A stretch of DNA of 11,340 nucleotides from Planctomycetes bacterium RBG_16_43_13. Lineage in GTDB: Bacteria > Planctomycetota > MHYJ01. The position numbers were made by a program, and so were the translations under genes. Location of the stretch: assembly GCA_001828445.1 (NCBI GenBank), contig MHYJ01000075.1, positions 1 through 11,340 of the forward strand, read 5' to 3'. Shown piece by piece: positions 1 through 6,743 of the stretch (the stretch's first letter is position 1; each line of letters begins with the position of its first letter). The notes under the pieces are model-generated. The model worked only from the letters and a program-made list of their open reading frames with translations. It did no database searches and had not been told where the DNA came from.

Positions 1-224
1 ATAAAAAGCCCACCCCACCGACCAGAATAAATCCAAACGTTCCGAAAGATGTAGAGAAAGTATGCCTCCGCGCCCTCAAAAAACAGAAAGATAGCCGATA
101 CCAAAAGGCAGGCGAAATGGCAGAAGATATAGATTGCTACCTTGCCGGGAAACCCTTACCTGTGAGAAAATACAAAAAATCCCTACTGGTGAGGATTTTC
201 GAATATATAAACCCTTTCAAATAG
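1..224 (+). CDS. Ser/Thr protein kinase, C-terminal fragment (5' end outside window)
   Basis: This is the last 73 codons of a gene that enters from the left edge (first full codon at base 3, TAG stop at 222-224). The peptide reads as the end of a eukaryotic-like Ser/Thr kinase C-lobe: 'RINPNVPKDVEKVCLRALKK', then 'DSRYQKAGEMAEDIDCYLAGKPLP'. This matches the helix G-I region, where the conserved Arg of subdomain XI precedes Y-x-x-A-x-E-(M/L)-A-x-D(L/I). The phrase is typical of planctomycete-type kinases, in which 'NP.VP.DLE.ICLK.L' recurs. After the kinase fold only about 20 basic and aromatic residues remain, ending INPFK. There is no membrane helix, PASTA, WD40 or TPR extension, so this one is probably cytosolic, unless its extra domains are N-terminal. 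The catalytic loop lies outside the window, so activity cannot be judged. Confidence 0.82.
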   Translation, partial: KKPTPPTRINPNVPKDVEKVCLRALKKQKDSRYQKAGEMAEDIDCYLAGKPLPVRKYKKSLLVRIFEYINPFK

Positions 225-241
225 CTAAATTTCATTATATA

Positions 242-319
242 TTAGGGGTTAGTGAAACAGGGCTAAATAGAAAAGGGCGATTTTAGGGGTGTAAACGTCC
301 ATTAGAATACCCCTTAAAA
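242..319. promoter_or_regulatory. Direct and inverted repeats upstream of the zinc-module gene
   Basis: The gap between the kinase stop and the next gene holds TTAGGGGT twice in direct orientation (242-249 and 283-290). The second copy is also the left arm of an imperfect hairpin: 281-290 pairs with 309-319 over ten base pairs with one bulged T, around an 18-nt loop. Neither strand has a T-run after the stem, so it is a poor intrinsic terminator. A binding site for a regulator or an mRNA leader hairpin is possible. Function is not shown. Confidence 0.25.
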
Positions 320-346
320 ACGTACAGATGAGCTTAACGGCACGAA

Positions 347-352
347 GAGAGG
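347..352 (+). promoter_or_regulatory. Ribosome binding site deciding the start at 358
   Basis: GAGAGG lies five bases before the ATG at 358. The in-frame upstream ATG at 328 has only A-rich sequence in front of it, so 358 is the better start. Confidence 0.5.
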
Positions 353-357
353 CAAAG

Positions 358-696
358 ATGACCAAAGACACCATCCAATCGAAAAGAAGCGTCCACGATG
401 GGCTTAACGAGAAGCGATATCTTTTCTGTAAGCGGTGCGGTAAGGAATTCATACCTAAGCGCCGACATCACATCTTTTGCTCATCTCGATGCCGAGCTAT
501 TTATAACCGCAAGTACACAGTTATCCCTTTAGCACCTATATTTTGTTTACAATGCGGCAAAAATTTCTCGCCTACTAAGAAGTGGCAGAAGTTTTGCGGC
601 AGGGATTGTAAAAATAACTGTTCCAACTTTATAGAGGCACTTTTTAATACGTTTGGTCCCAATAGTAATGTCTTGAGATTATTTAACCAGCCCTAA
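358..696 (+). CDS. Small protein with two tandem C-x2-C...C-x3-C zinc modules
   Basis: This 112-residue protein (122 if started at 328) carries two copies of the same zinc-binding pattern. Module 1 is Cys24-x2-Cys27-x13-Cys41-x3-Cys45 ('FCKRCGKEF...IFCSSRC'). Module 2 is Cys63-x2-Cys66-x13-Cys80-x3-Cys84 ('FCLQCGKNF...KFCGRDC'). Spacing is identical, and both show the C-G-K-x-F and aromatic-C-(S/G) signature of short treble-clef or zinc-ribbon fingers found in many bacterial and phage accessory proteins. The N-terminus and inter-finger segments are rich in Lys and Arg, and a further cysteine follows at 88. There is no signal peptide or membrane helix. By inference it binds nucleic acid or a protein partner in the cytosol, but no named family could be assigned. 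It reads toward the HAD gene, and its last 18 bases overlap that gene's end. It could be a remnant of a mobile element, but no other element genes are next to it. Confidence 0.68.
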   Translation: MTKDTIQSKRSVHDGLNEKRYLFCKRCGKEFIPKRRHHIFCSSRCRAIYNRKYTVIPLAPIFCLQCGKNFSPTKKWQKFCGRDCKNNCSNFIEALFNTFGPNSNVLRLFNQP

Positions 697-1428
697 AAGC
701 TCGTTTAACCTATTTATCGTAACAACACCATCATATTTGGTCTGCTTTGAGTGCCTGTCCAAAAATATCGGCTTTATCCCAGCGGCGATTGCTCCAACAA
801 TATCCTCTTCATAAACATCCCCGACGTGAATTGCCTCATCTGGTTTAACGTCAGCAAGACAAAGCGCCTTCTCAAATATACTGGGGTGCGGTTTCCTCAT
901 ACCAACTTCTGCGGATATGAGAGTAAAATCTACCATCTTGTCCAAGCCGAGCCCCTTAACGATATTCCTCAAGCGAGTATCCCAGTTAGAGACAACTCCG
1001 AGACGGTAACCCTTCTGCCGTAACGTCTCCAACGTGCTAACTGCGTCGTCGTAAAATCGCCAATGCTCCGCCCTGCCGAATAAATCATACACCATATCAA
1101 ACCACTCCTTAAAATTTACGGCATGCATTTCGGGTATCTTGTCATATACTTGCCTTGTGATATTCCACCACATTTTATAGTCAGCATCATTCGTGGAGAT
1201 AGCATTAGAAGGGTCAGTAGTATATTTTTTCACGAACTCCTTAAATACTGGGACAAACTCTTTCATAAATGTATCTGGAGAGACATTAGCACCAAGACGT
1301 GCGGTTACGTTTGAATAAATCTCGCCGATTGAAGGGTAGGCGTAAATGAGCGTATGCCCTGCGTCGAAGAAGAACGCCTTCACGCCGTTGAGGTTAGGAG
1401 ATGGCTTATTGGAAGAGTTAATGCTCAT
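679..1428 (-). CDS. HAD superfamily hydrolase, REG-2-like / subfamily IA
   Basis: This 249-residue cytosolic HAD-fold protein has its motifs in order. Motif I is 'FFFDAGHTL' (nucleophile Asp22). A helical cap follows at about residues 30-125. Motif II is 'VVSNWD' (Ser147), motif III is 'MRKPHP' (Lys179), and motif IV is 'HVGDVYEEDIVGA' (Asp204, Asp209). Length and the 'TLIYAYPSIGEIYSNV' cap entry resemble the REG-2-like (HDHD3-type) branch of haloacid dehalogenase-like hydrolases. The residue two after the nucleophile, an acid in true HAD phosphatases, is Gly24. Dehalogenases and phosphonatases also lack that acid, so phosphatase activity should not be assumed and the substrate is unknown. 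It is the last gene of the minus-strand block, seven bases after the nuclease stop, so probably co-transcribed with it. No Shine-Dalgarno precedes the ATG. Fold and family are certain; the reaction is not. Confidence 0.85.
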   Translation of the reverse strand: MSINSSNKPSPNLNGVKAFFFDAGHTLIYAYPSIGEIYSNVTARLGANVSPDTFMKEFVPVFKEFVKKYTTDPSNAISTNDADYKMWWNITRQVYDKIPEMHAVNFKEWFDMVYDLFGRAEHWRFYDDAVSTLETLRQKGYRLGVVSNWDTRLRNIVKGLGLDKMVDFTLISAEVGMRKPHPSIFEKALCLADVKPDEAIHVGDVYEEDIVGAIAAGIKPIFLDRHSKQTKYDGVVTINRLNELLGLVK

Positions 1429-1435
1429 TATTTTA

Positions 1436-2506
1436 TTAACTTAAAGCCCTACGTATCGACTCCATTAACCGTATAGAACGTAATTTTTCAATACTATTCT
1501 TGGTGTTATTAACCATTTCCTTTACCAACTTATCAGCGTCTTTTTTAGATAACATTTCAAACACCTTCCACAAAATCCATTCTGGATATCTTTTATCCTG
1601 TTCCCATCCCTTTCTCTTTAACTTTTTTGCTTTCTCCCTCACTTCATGGTCTTTCTCAACTATATCCCTTCTTTTTTTAGTCCATACACCGATTCGTATG
1701 AAAAAATAGGGACGTTCATCATCGTAAATTTGTATGCCAAACCCTAAATACATCCTGTATTTCTCCCGTCCTTTTGGTGGTGGGTAAAAATAATATGATA
1801 TCAATCTATCAGGATTAGAATTCCCTGACTTCAATTTTATCTTGGATCTCCCCTTGTTAAAAGTTTCACATAAGTAAGGTTCAACTCCGCATTTCACTTC
1901 CTCTACAAACTTCTCCGCTTTCGTAATAAAGCCGTAACCTGTTGCCGCATTAGCTATCTCTTTTTCTGTGAAATTAGAAAGTGGACCCATATTTTTCTCC
2001 TCCATATATTTCATAAATTCTCCCATTATTTCAGAGCCTTGTTTTTCATACATTTTCTTTATAATTTTATATACATCCTTCCAGCAAAAATGCCCTAAGT
2101 AACGCCTATTCTTCTGGTTAACGGAATTGACATTAGTAGGTGTAAGGAGGGCGACGTATCCTATATTGGATTTTAGATATTTCCTAATCTGATCTATACA
2201 AGGTTTACTGCCAACCTTATTTTCTATTATGATTCTCTCATCACTATTTTTAGAATATATTGATATGTCAAAAATACTATCACCAGAAGGAACTTGGCTT
2301 TCTATCTCTGGATTCCTAAACTGTCGAAGGAGCTTCTTTTTAAGAGATTTCCTTTGGTCTGCTAATAAATGAGAGAGAAACTTCTTTTGCAAATGTTTGG
2401 AAGAGTTAAGTAAGTAGACAAATATCTCAGTAACAAGATTCTCCTCATCTGTTTTCTCCCGATTAAGTGCGTATCCCTCAAGTTGTATAAAAAGATTATA
2501 GCTCAT
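1436..2506 (-). CDS. PD-(D/E)XK nuclease family protein (PDDEXK_4-like)
   Basis: This is a 356-residue cytosolic protein, counted from the ATG at 2506. An N-terminal helix 'ENLVTEIFVYLL' supplies the early acid (Glu27). Then comes the PD-(D/E)XK core: Asp80 in 'SIFDISIYS', and Glu95 and Lys97 in 'RIIIENKV'. A Gln and a Tyr follow in 'DQIRKYL', the Q-x3-Y helix of this superfamily. This layout fits the PDDEXK_4 group of putative nucleases, whose members are often linked to restriction or phage defence; the target here is unknown. The C-terminal 200 residues are Lys- and aromatic-rich ('YYFYPPPKGREKYRMYLGFGIQIYDDERPYFFIRIGVW') and look like a recognition or dimerisation part. An in-frame GTG at 2545 would overlap ribD by 29 bp; the ATG leaves 10 bp after the ribD stop and is preferred. 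Four hand-counted sample lines average about 33% G+C, against about 50% for three hemL lines, suggesting later acquisition. Confidence 0.78.
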   Translation of the reverse strand: MSYNLFIQLEGYALNREKTDEENLVTEIFVYLLNSSKHLQKKFLSHLLADQRKSLKKKLLRQFRNPEIESQVPSGDSIFDISIYSKNSDERIIIENKVGSKPCIDQIRKYLKSNIGYVALLTPTNVNSVNQKNRRYLGHFCWKDVYKIIKKMYEKQGSEIMGEFMKYMEEKNMGPLSNFTEKEIANAATGYGFITKAEKFVEEVKCGVEPYLCETFNKGRSKIKLKSGNSNPDRLISYYFYPPPKGREKYRMYLGFGIQIYDDERPYFFIRIGVWTKKRRDIVEKDHEVREKAKKLKRKGWEQDKRYPEWILWKVFEMLSKKDADKLVKEMVNNTKNSIEKLRSIRLMESIRRALS

Positions 2507-2516
2507 TTTATAACTG

Positions 2517-3590
2517 TTATAAGTATCCCCTGACAAGTATATCACCTTCTATATTTTCCACCGTGAAGTCATTTATTTTCAGTGCCTTAGCCATTTTCGA
2601 TACGCCATCACCCTCAACAGGGGTTTTAGCGTTACCCCCGCCTATTATTTTGGGTGAGACGAATACCATAATCTCATCCACCATTTCCTCCCTGAATGCA
2701 CTTGCGTGGACTTCACCCCCACCTTCTATGAGCACGCTCACCACTCCTAACCGCGCCAATTCTTTCAGGATTGCTCTAATGGTGATATGCCTTAATATCA
2801 ACACCTTGCATCCTGCCCTTTCGAGATTTCTTGTTTTATTTTTAGAAGCGGTAGTTGTGGCAACTACAACAGTTGGGAATTCCCTCGCAGATGCGACGAG
2901 GTAAGATGATAAAGGAAGACGAGCCGAACTATCCAGCACCACACGGATAGGTGTTCTTGTAACTGGCTCTGCCAAAAGGTGCGGGTCGTCCTTGAGGGCG
3001 GTCTCTATGCCTATGATTATTGCCTGAACGCTACTGCGGGTTGATTTTACAAGCCCTCTCGCCTTTTCTCCTGAAACCCATTTGGAGTCGCCTGTGCGGG
3101 TGGCGATTTTGCCATCAAGCGTCATAGCCCATTTTGATATGACATACGGAAGACCTGTCTTGTGAAATTTGAAGAAAGGAGCATTTAATTTCATAGCATT
3201 GTTTATGAGGAAACCGCTTGCTACTTTTATGCCCGCCTTTTTGAGGGCACTAAATCCCTTACCGCTGACGGCTGGATTAGGGTCTTTAATAGCGGCAACA
3301 ACTTTCTTTACGCCGCTTTTTATTATTAAATCAGTGCAAGGGGGCGTCTTGCCGAAGTGACAGCACGGCTCTAAATTGACATAGAGCGTTGCTCCCTTTG
3401 CTAATCTACCCGCTTTTCGCAAGGCATAGACCTCAGCGTGTGGACCGCCGAAGAATTTGTGATATCCTTCGCCGACTATTTTACCATTTCTTACTACGAC
3501 GGCGCCGACGAGGGGGTTTGGTTCCACACTACCCTTACCTTTTATTGCAAGTGCTAAGGTGCGTTTAATAAAATCGACATGTGATTTCAT
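2517..3590 (-). CDS. ribD: Bifunctional diaminohydroxyphosphoribosylaminopyrimidine deaminase / 5-amino-6-(5-phosphoribosylamino)uracil reductase
   Basis: RibD performs the second and third steps of riboflavin synthesis: deamination of the pyrimidine formed from GTP, then NADPH-dependent reduction of the ribosyl side chain. The 357 residues cover both domains. The N-terminal cytidine-deaminase-like domain (about 1-145) shows 'EPNPLVGAVVV', zinc ligand His51 with catalytic Glu53 in 'PHAEVYAL', and Cys76 and Cys85 in 'PCCHFGKTPPC'. The C-terminal reductase domain (about 147-357) shows 'YVISKWAMTLDGKIATRTGDSKW', 'IGIETALKDDPHL' and 'IEGGGEVHASAF'. All expected catalytic residues are present and the length is normal. 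Its ATG overlaps the miaB stop in an ATGA arrangement, so translation is probably coupled to miaB. No other riboflavin genes and no room for an FMN riboswitch are seen here, so ribD is detached from the usual rib cluster. Confidence 0.97.
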   Translation of the reverse strand: MKSHVDFIKRTLALAIKGKGSVEPNPLVGAVVVRNGKIVGEGYHKFFGGPHAEVYALRKAGRLAKGATLYVNLEPCCHFGKTPPCTDLIIKSGVKKVVAAIKDPNPAVSGKGFSALKKAGIKVASGFLINNAMKLNAPFFKFHKTGLPYVISKWAMTLDGKIATRTGDSKWVSGEKARGLVKSTRSSVQAIIIGIETALKDDPHLLAEPVTRTPIRVVLDSSARLPLSSYLVASAREFPTVVVATTTASKNKTRNLERAGCKVLILRHITIRAILKELARLGVVSVLIEGGGEVHASAFREEMVDEIMVFVSPKIIGGGNAKTPVEGDGVSKMAKALKINDFTVENIEGDILVRGYL

Positions 3591-4921
3591 ATTGGTCTGC
3601 CAAAAAGTGTGAGAGATGTGGCGTTTGTTATCTCAACATTTATGAATTTACCTTTTAGGTTGTTTGGCGACTCAAATACAGCGATGGCATTTGAGTCTGT
3701 TCTACCAGTTTGCCTCTGAGGATTTGATTTACTCGGACCCTCTACCAATATTTCTACTTTTTTATCTACAATGTCTTTGTTTTTTTCGAGCGATACCCTG
3801 TTCTGGACATTCAGAAGTATCTGGTTACGTTCTTTCTTCACTGTGAGTGGAACGTCATCTTCTAATTCCGCCGCATCAGTTCCAGGACGTGGTGAATACT
3901 TAAATACAAACGAATTCTGGAATCTAACTTTCTGCATAAACTCCACCGTATTTTGGAAATCTTCTTCTGTCTCCGTAGGAAAGCCGACTATAAAATCGGA
4001 TGCAATCTCTATGCCTTTTACATTTTCACGCAGTTCATTAACCATCTCAACATAACGTTCAGATGTATATCCTCGCTTCATAAGTTTCAGTATTCGATTA
4101 GAGCCGCTCTGAGCAGGAATATGCAAATACTTACACACTTTGGGCAAATCGCTCATTGCATCTATCAAACTCTTACGAACAAATATTGGATGGGACGTTA
4201 TAAATCTAATACGTCTGATGCCCTCTACTTCGTGAACCTTTTCCAATAGACCGCCTAAGTCAATCTTTGGGTTTAAGCCCTTGCCATAGGAGTTGACCGT
4301 CTGCCCCAACAAGGTTATTTCCACACAACCGCTATCTGCAAGTTTCTTAACCTCATCAACTATGACATCGGGCGAACGGCTAACCTCACTGCCCCGAACG
4401 CTCGGAACTATACAAAATGTGCAACTACAGTCGCATCCCTCCATAATTTTTACGTATGCCTGAAACGGCGTTTCACGCGCATCTTCTCTACGAAATACAT
4501 CAGTGTATTCCTCACCCTCTTTATCAATCGCTATAACCTGTGTCTTACTTTTTTTTATGTCATCTACCAAATCAGGTATGCTGTTTATCTTACGGGGACC
4601 TGCTACCAAATCCACGTGCGGCAGTCGCTCTATTACCTGCCCCTGATGATTTTGTGCCATACAACCCAAGACACCTATGACGAGGTGTGGGTTTTTACGT
4701 TTCAGCGATTTTAGCGTCCCGGCTCGAGAATATACCCTCTCCTCAGCATGCTCACGGACGGAACAGGTGTTAAATAATATCACGTCGGCGCTCTTTTTGT
4801 CTTTAGTAATGCTATAGCCCTCTTCCAAGAACCTGCCCGCTACGAGTTCTGAGTCGAGTTTATTCATCTGACAGCCGAACGTCTCAATATAGACACTCTT
4901 ACCGTTTTTCTGATTTATCAT
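3587..4921 (-). CDS. miaB: tRNA-2-methylthio-N6-dimethylallyladenosine synthase
   Basis: MiaB is a radical-SAM methylthiotransferase that converts i6A at position 37 of tRNAs reading UNN codons to ms2i6A. The 444 residues show all three domains. The N-terminal UPF0004 domain has the auxiliary cluster cysteines Cys17 ('FGCQMN'), Cys53 ('NTCSVRE') and Cys87 ('GCMAQ'). The radical-SAM core has C-x3-C-x2-C at Cys163, Cys167 and Cys170. A C-terminal TRAM RNA-binding domain spans about 375-444, ending 'FINVEITNATSLTLFGRPI'. The 'LGQTVNSYG' motif supports MiaB rather than MtaB or RimO. One oddity is an extra cysteine (Cys165) inside the SAM-cluster loop, giving C-D-C-S-C, where many MiaBs have a basic or polar residue. 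Its stop overlaps the ribD start by four bases. A 71-bp gap separates it from the upstream glycosyltransferase, and no clear Shine-Dalgarno precedes the ATG. Confidence 0.96.
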   Translation of the reverse strand: MINQKNGKSVYIETFGCQMNKLDSELVAGRFLEEGYSITKDKKSADVILFNTCSVREHAEERVYSRAGTLKSLKRKNPHLVIGVLGCMAQNHQGQVIERLPHVDLVAGPRKINSIPDLVDDIKKSKTQVIAIDKEGEEYTDVFRREDARETPFQAYVKIMEGCDCSCTFCIVPSVRGSEVSRSPDVIVDEVKKLADSGCVEITLLGQTVNSYGKGLNPKIDLGGLLEKVHEVEGIRRIRFITSHPIFVRKSLIDAMSDLPKVCKYLHIPAQSGSNRILKLMKRGYTSERYVEMVNELRENVKGIEIASDFIVGFPTETEEDFQNTVEFMQKVRFQNSFVFKYSPRPGTDAAELEDDVPLTVKKERNQILLNVQNRVSLEKNKDIVDKKVEILVEGPSKSNPQRQTGRTDSNAIAVFESPNNLKGKFINVEITNATSLTLFGRPI

Positions 4922-4992
4922 AGTTTGGATATTCTACAAATGTTTGAGTAGGAATAAAAGCGTAGAGTTTGTCCTACGAGTGCTTGTTACTA

Positions 4993-6732
4993 TCACCTAT
5001 TCGTAAAGGCAACGAGTTCATAATTTTTCGCTATGACTTTTACCTTAGATTTAATGATATCAGGCATCCTATCGAATACGCTCGTCTCCGCAAAACCGAC
5101 TACTGGCTCTCTATTTAGCATCTCTGAGAACTTATCGTAGTCCATAAATAAGTGCTTTAAAAATATATCTTCTACGTTACGTTCTAATTCTCCTCCCATC
5201 GACTTTGCTACTCCTATACGATTTTCTACTCTTGCGAAGGTGCCGTCAAAATCATCACCTACAACTTTTACAGCCCTGCCGGTGTAGAATGCAACATCTA
5301 TCTTCAGGTTTTTGATTGCTACAACCTGCGTCTTCTCCTCTATCAATGGCATCGCCTGTAATATGACCCCTTTCGAGGACCACCTGTCCTCGTAAATCTC
5401 TGAACCATAGATAAGAACAGGCAGAGTAATTATATTCATTAAGGCAACGAGAAATACTACCGCTATATTTCTCCCCCTAATTGCAAAATAGAGCATTAGT
5501 AAAACTAATACCGCAAATACAATACCTATCAAAATTAAAAAGACCATCGGAATAACATTCAAAATTTCCTCCGTATGCTCTAACTCAAGATAAAATGTGG
5601 GATTCCCGGAGACGTATACCCCTCCAACACCAACCAATATTAAGATTAAAACAACACCTACTATCATACCCTTATTCGTCTCTCCAGGAATTGCCTCACG
5701 TATCACTATATCAAATAACCATCCTACCAAAACCGCCACTGGCAGATAGACGGGCTGTAGGTAAGTGCTACTTTTTGATTTAGAAACCGTGAAAAATAAA
5801 AATGCAAGTGCTAACCACAATATGAAAAATAAGAGTCCACTCTCCACCTTACGTATGTTACCAAAACCAATTTTAAACAGCCGAAACACCAAATATAGAA
5901 AAAATAGAGGCCACGGAAACATCCCTGCAAATAGATATCCGAATGTATAATAGAACGGCCTCCCGTGATGGATTCCCGACTCAAAGAAGGCGAGGAAATT
6001 CTGTTCCACAAAGAAATACTGCAAATAGCCGGGATATCGCCTCTCAACCAAGAGGAACCACGGCAAACTTATAACGAGGATTAGTATCACGCCAATTATG
6101 GGGCGCATTTCCTTAATTCTCTTTAGTTCTCCCGTAACCGCTAAATACGGCACTATGGCGAGGAATGGAACTATCAAGCCCAACGGTCCCTTCGTAAGCA
6201 CCGCAAGTCCGCAGAATATATAAAACAGTATATAATTTATGCCACCGCTTCTTGGGCTTTTGTATCCCCTAAACCAAAAAAATATCGCCAGCGCCATTAG
6301 AGACGCCAAGACCATATCCGTTACAATGACCCTCGCCAATACTATGTATTGCCCACACGTCGCAAGAACCACACCTGCTATGAAGCCCGCCCGCCTATTC
6401 CAAGACATCTTCCCAAAGTAATACGCCATCACTACGCCTATCAACGCAAATAGCGCCGGGAAAAATCTTGCGGCGAATTCATTTACACTGAATATGCTGT
6501 AAGATACGGCATCCAACCAATAGATTAGAGGCGGTTTATTTATACGAGGAAGCCCATCAATCGTTGGAACAAGGAAGTCCCCAGATACAAACATCTCTCT
6601 CCCCCCCTCCGCATACCGCCCCTCGTCTGCATTCCATAACCCATTACCGCCAAGCCAGAAGAAAAATAAATATACTGAGAGAAAGACAATCGCCAAGACA
6701 GGATATAAATCCCTCGAGAAAAATCTACTCAT
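4993..6732 (-). CDS. GT83/ArnT-like polytopic glycosyltransferase
   Basis: This 579-residue integral membrane protein is of the GT-C fold (PMT_2 / ArnT family), which moves a sugar from an undecaprenyl-phosphate-type carrier to lipid A, a glycolipid or a protein on the outer face of the inner membrane. The first helix (about 11-27) is followed by the family loop 'NADEGRYAEGGREMFVSGD' (catalytic acid candidates Asp36 and Glu37) and 'GLPRINKPPLIYWL'. A further acid, Asp139, sits in 'LARVIVTDM'. About a dozen hydrophobic segments run to roughly residue 450, and the rest is a soluble, probably periplasmic, tail with the family's 'VAFYTGRAVKVV' stretch. Length and layout are normal for GT83. The gene starts 11 bp after the hemL stop and has no visible Shine-Dalgarno. 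Acceptor and sugar cannot be read from the sequence, so the name arnT is withheld. Confidence 0.88.
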   Translation of the reverse strand: MSRFFSRDLYPVLAIVFLSVYLFFFWLGGNGLWNADEGRYAEGGREMFVSGDFLVPTIDGLPRINKPPLIYWLDAVSYSIFSVNEFAARFFPALFALIGVVMAYYFGKMSWNRRAGFIAGVVLATCGQYIVLARVIVTDMVLASLMALAIFFWFRGYKSPRSGGINYILFYIFCGLAVLTKGPLGLIVPFLAIVPYLAVTGELKRIKEMRPIIGVILILVISLPWFLLVERRYPGYLQYFFVEQNFLAFFESGIHHGRPFYYTFGYLFAGMFPWPLFFLYLVFRLFKIGFGNIRKVESGLLFFILWLALAFLFFTVSKSKSSTYLQPVYLPVAVLVGWLFDIVIREAIPGETNKGMIVGVVLILILVGVGGVYVSGNPTFYLELEHTEEILNVIPMVFLILIGIVFAVLVLLMLYFAIRGRNIAVVFLVALMNIITLPVLIYGSEIYEDRWSSKGVILQAMPLIEEKTQVVAIKNLKIDVAFYTGRAVKVVGDDFDGTFARVENRIGVAKSMGGELERNVEDIFLKHLFMDYDKFSEMLNREPVVGFAETSVFDRMPDIIKSKVKVIAKNYELVAFTNR

Positions 6733-6743
6733 AAGGAAGAGTG

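Noticed and set aside
249..452. A 67-codon minus-strand frame with a hydrophobic end
   Set aside because: It overlaps the start of the zinc-module gene, has no ribosome binding site and no family resemblance.
3591..3700. FMN riboswitch upstream of ribD
   Set aside because: The ribD start overlaps the miaB stop, so there is no untranslated leader to hold one.
3664..4249. Overlapping + strand open frames of 60-98 codons across miaB
   Set aside because: They lie wholly inside a well-identified miaB gene and have no recognisable features.
4948..4977. Inverted repeat GTAGGA/TCCTAC between the glycosyltransferase and miaB as a terminator
   Set aside because: Six pairs around an 18-nt loop with no T-run on the transcribed strand. 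Too weak to break the operon.
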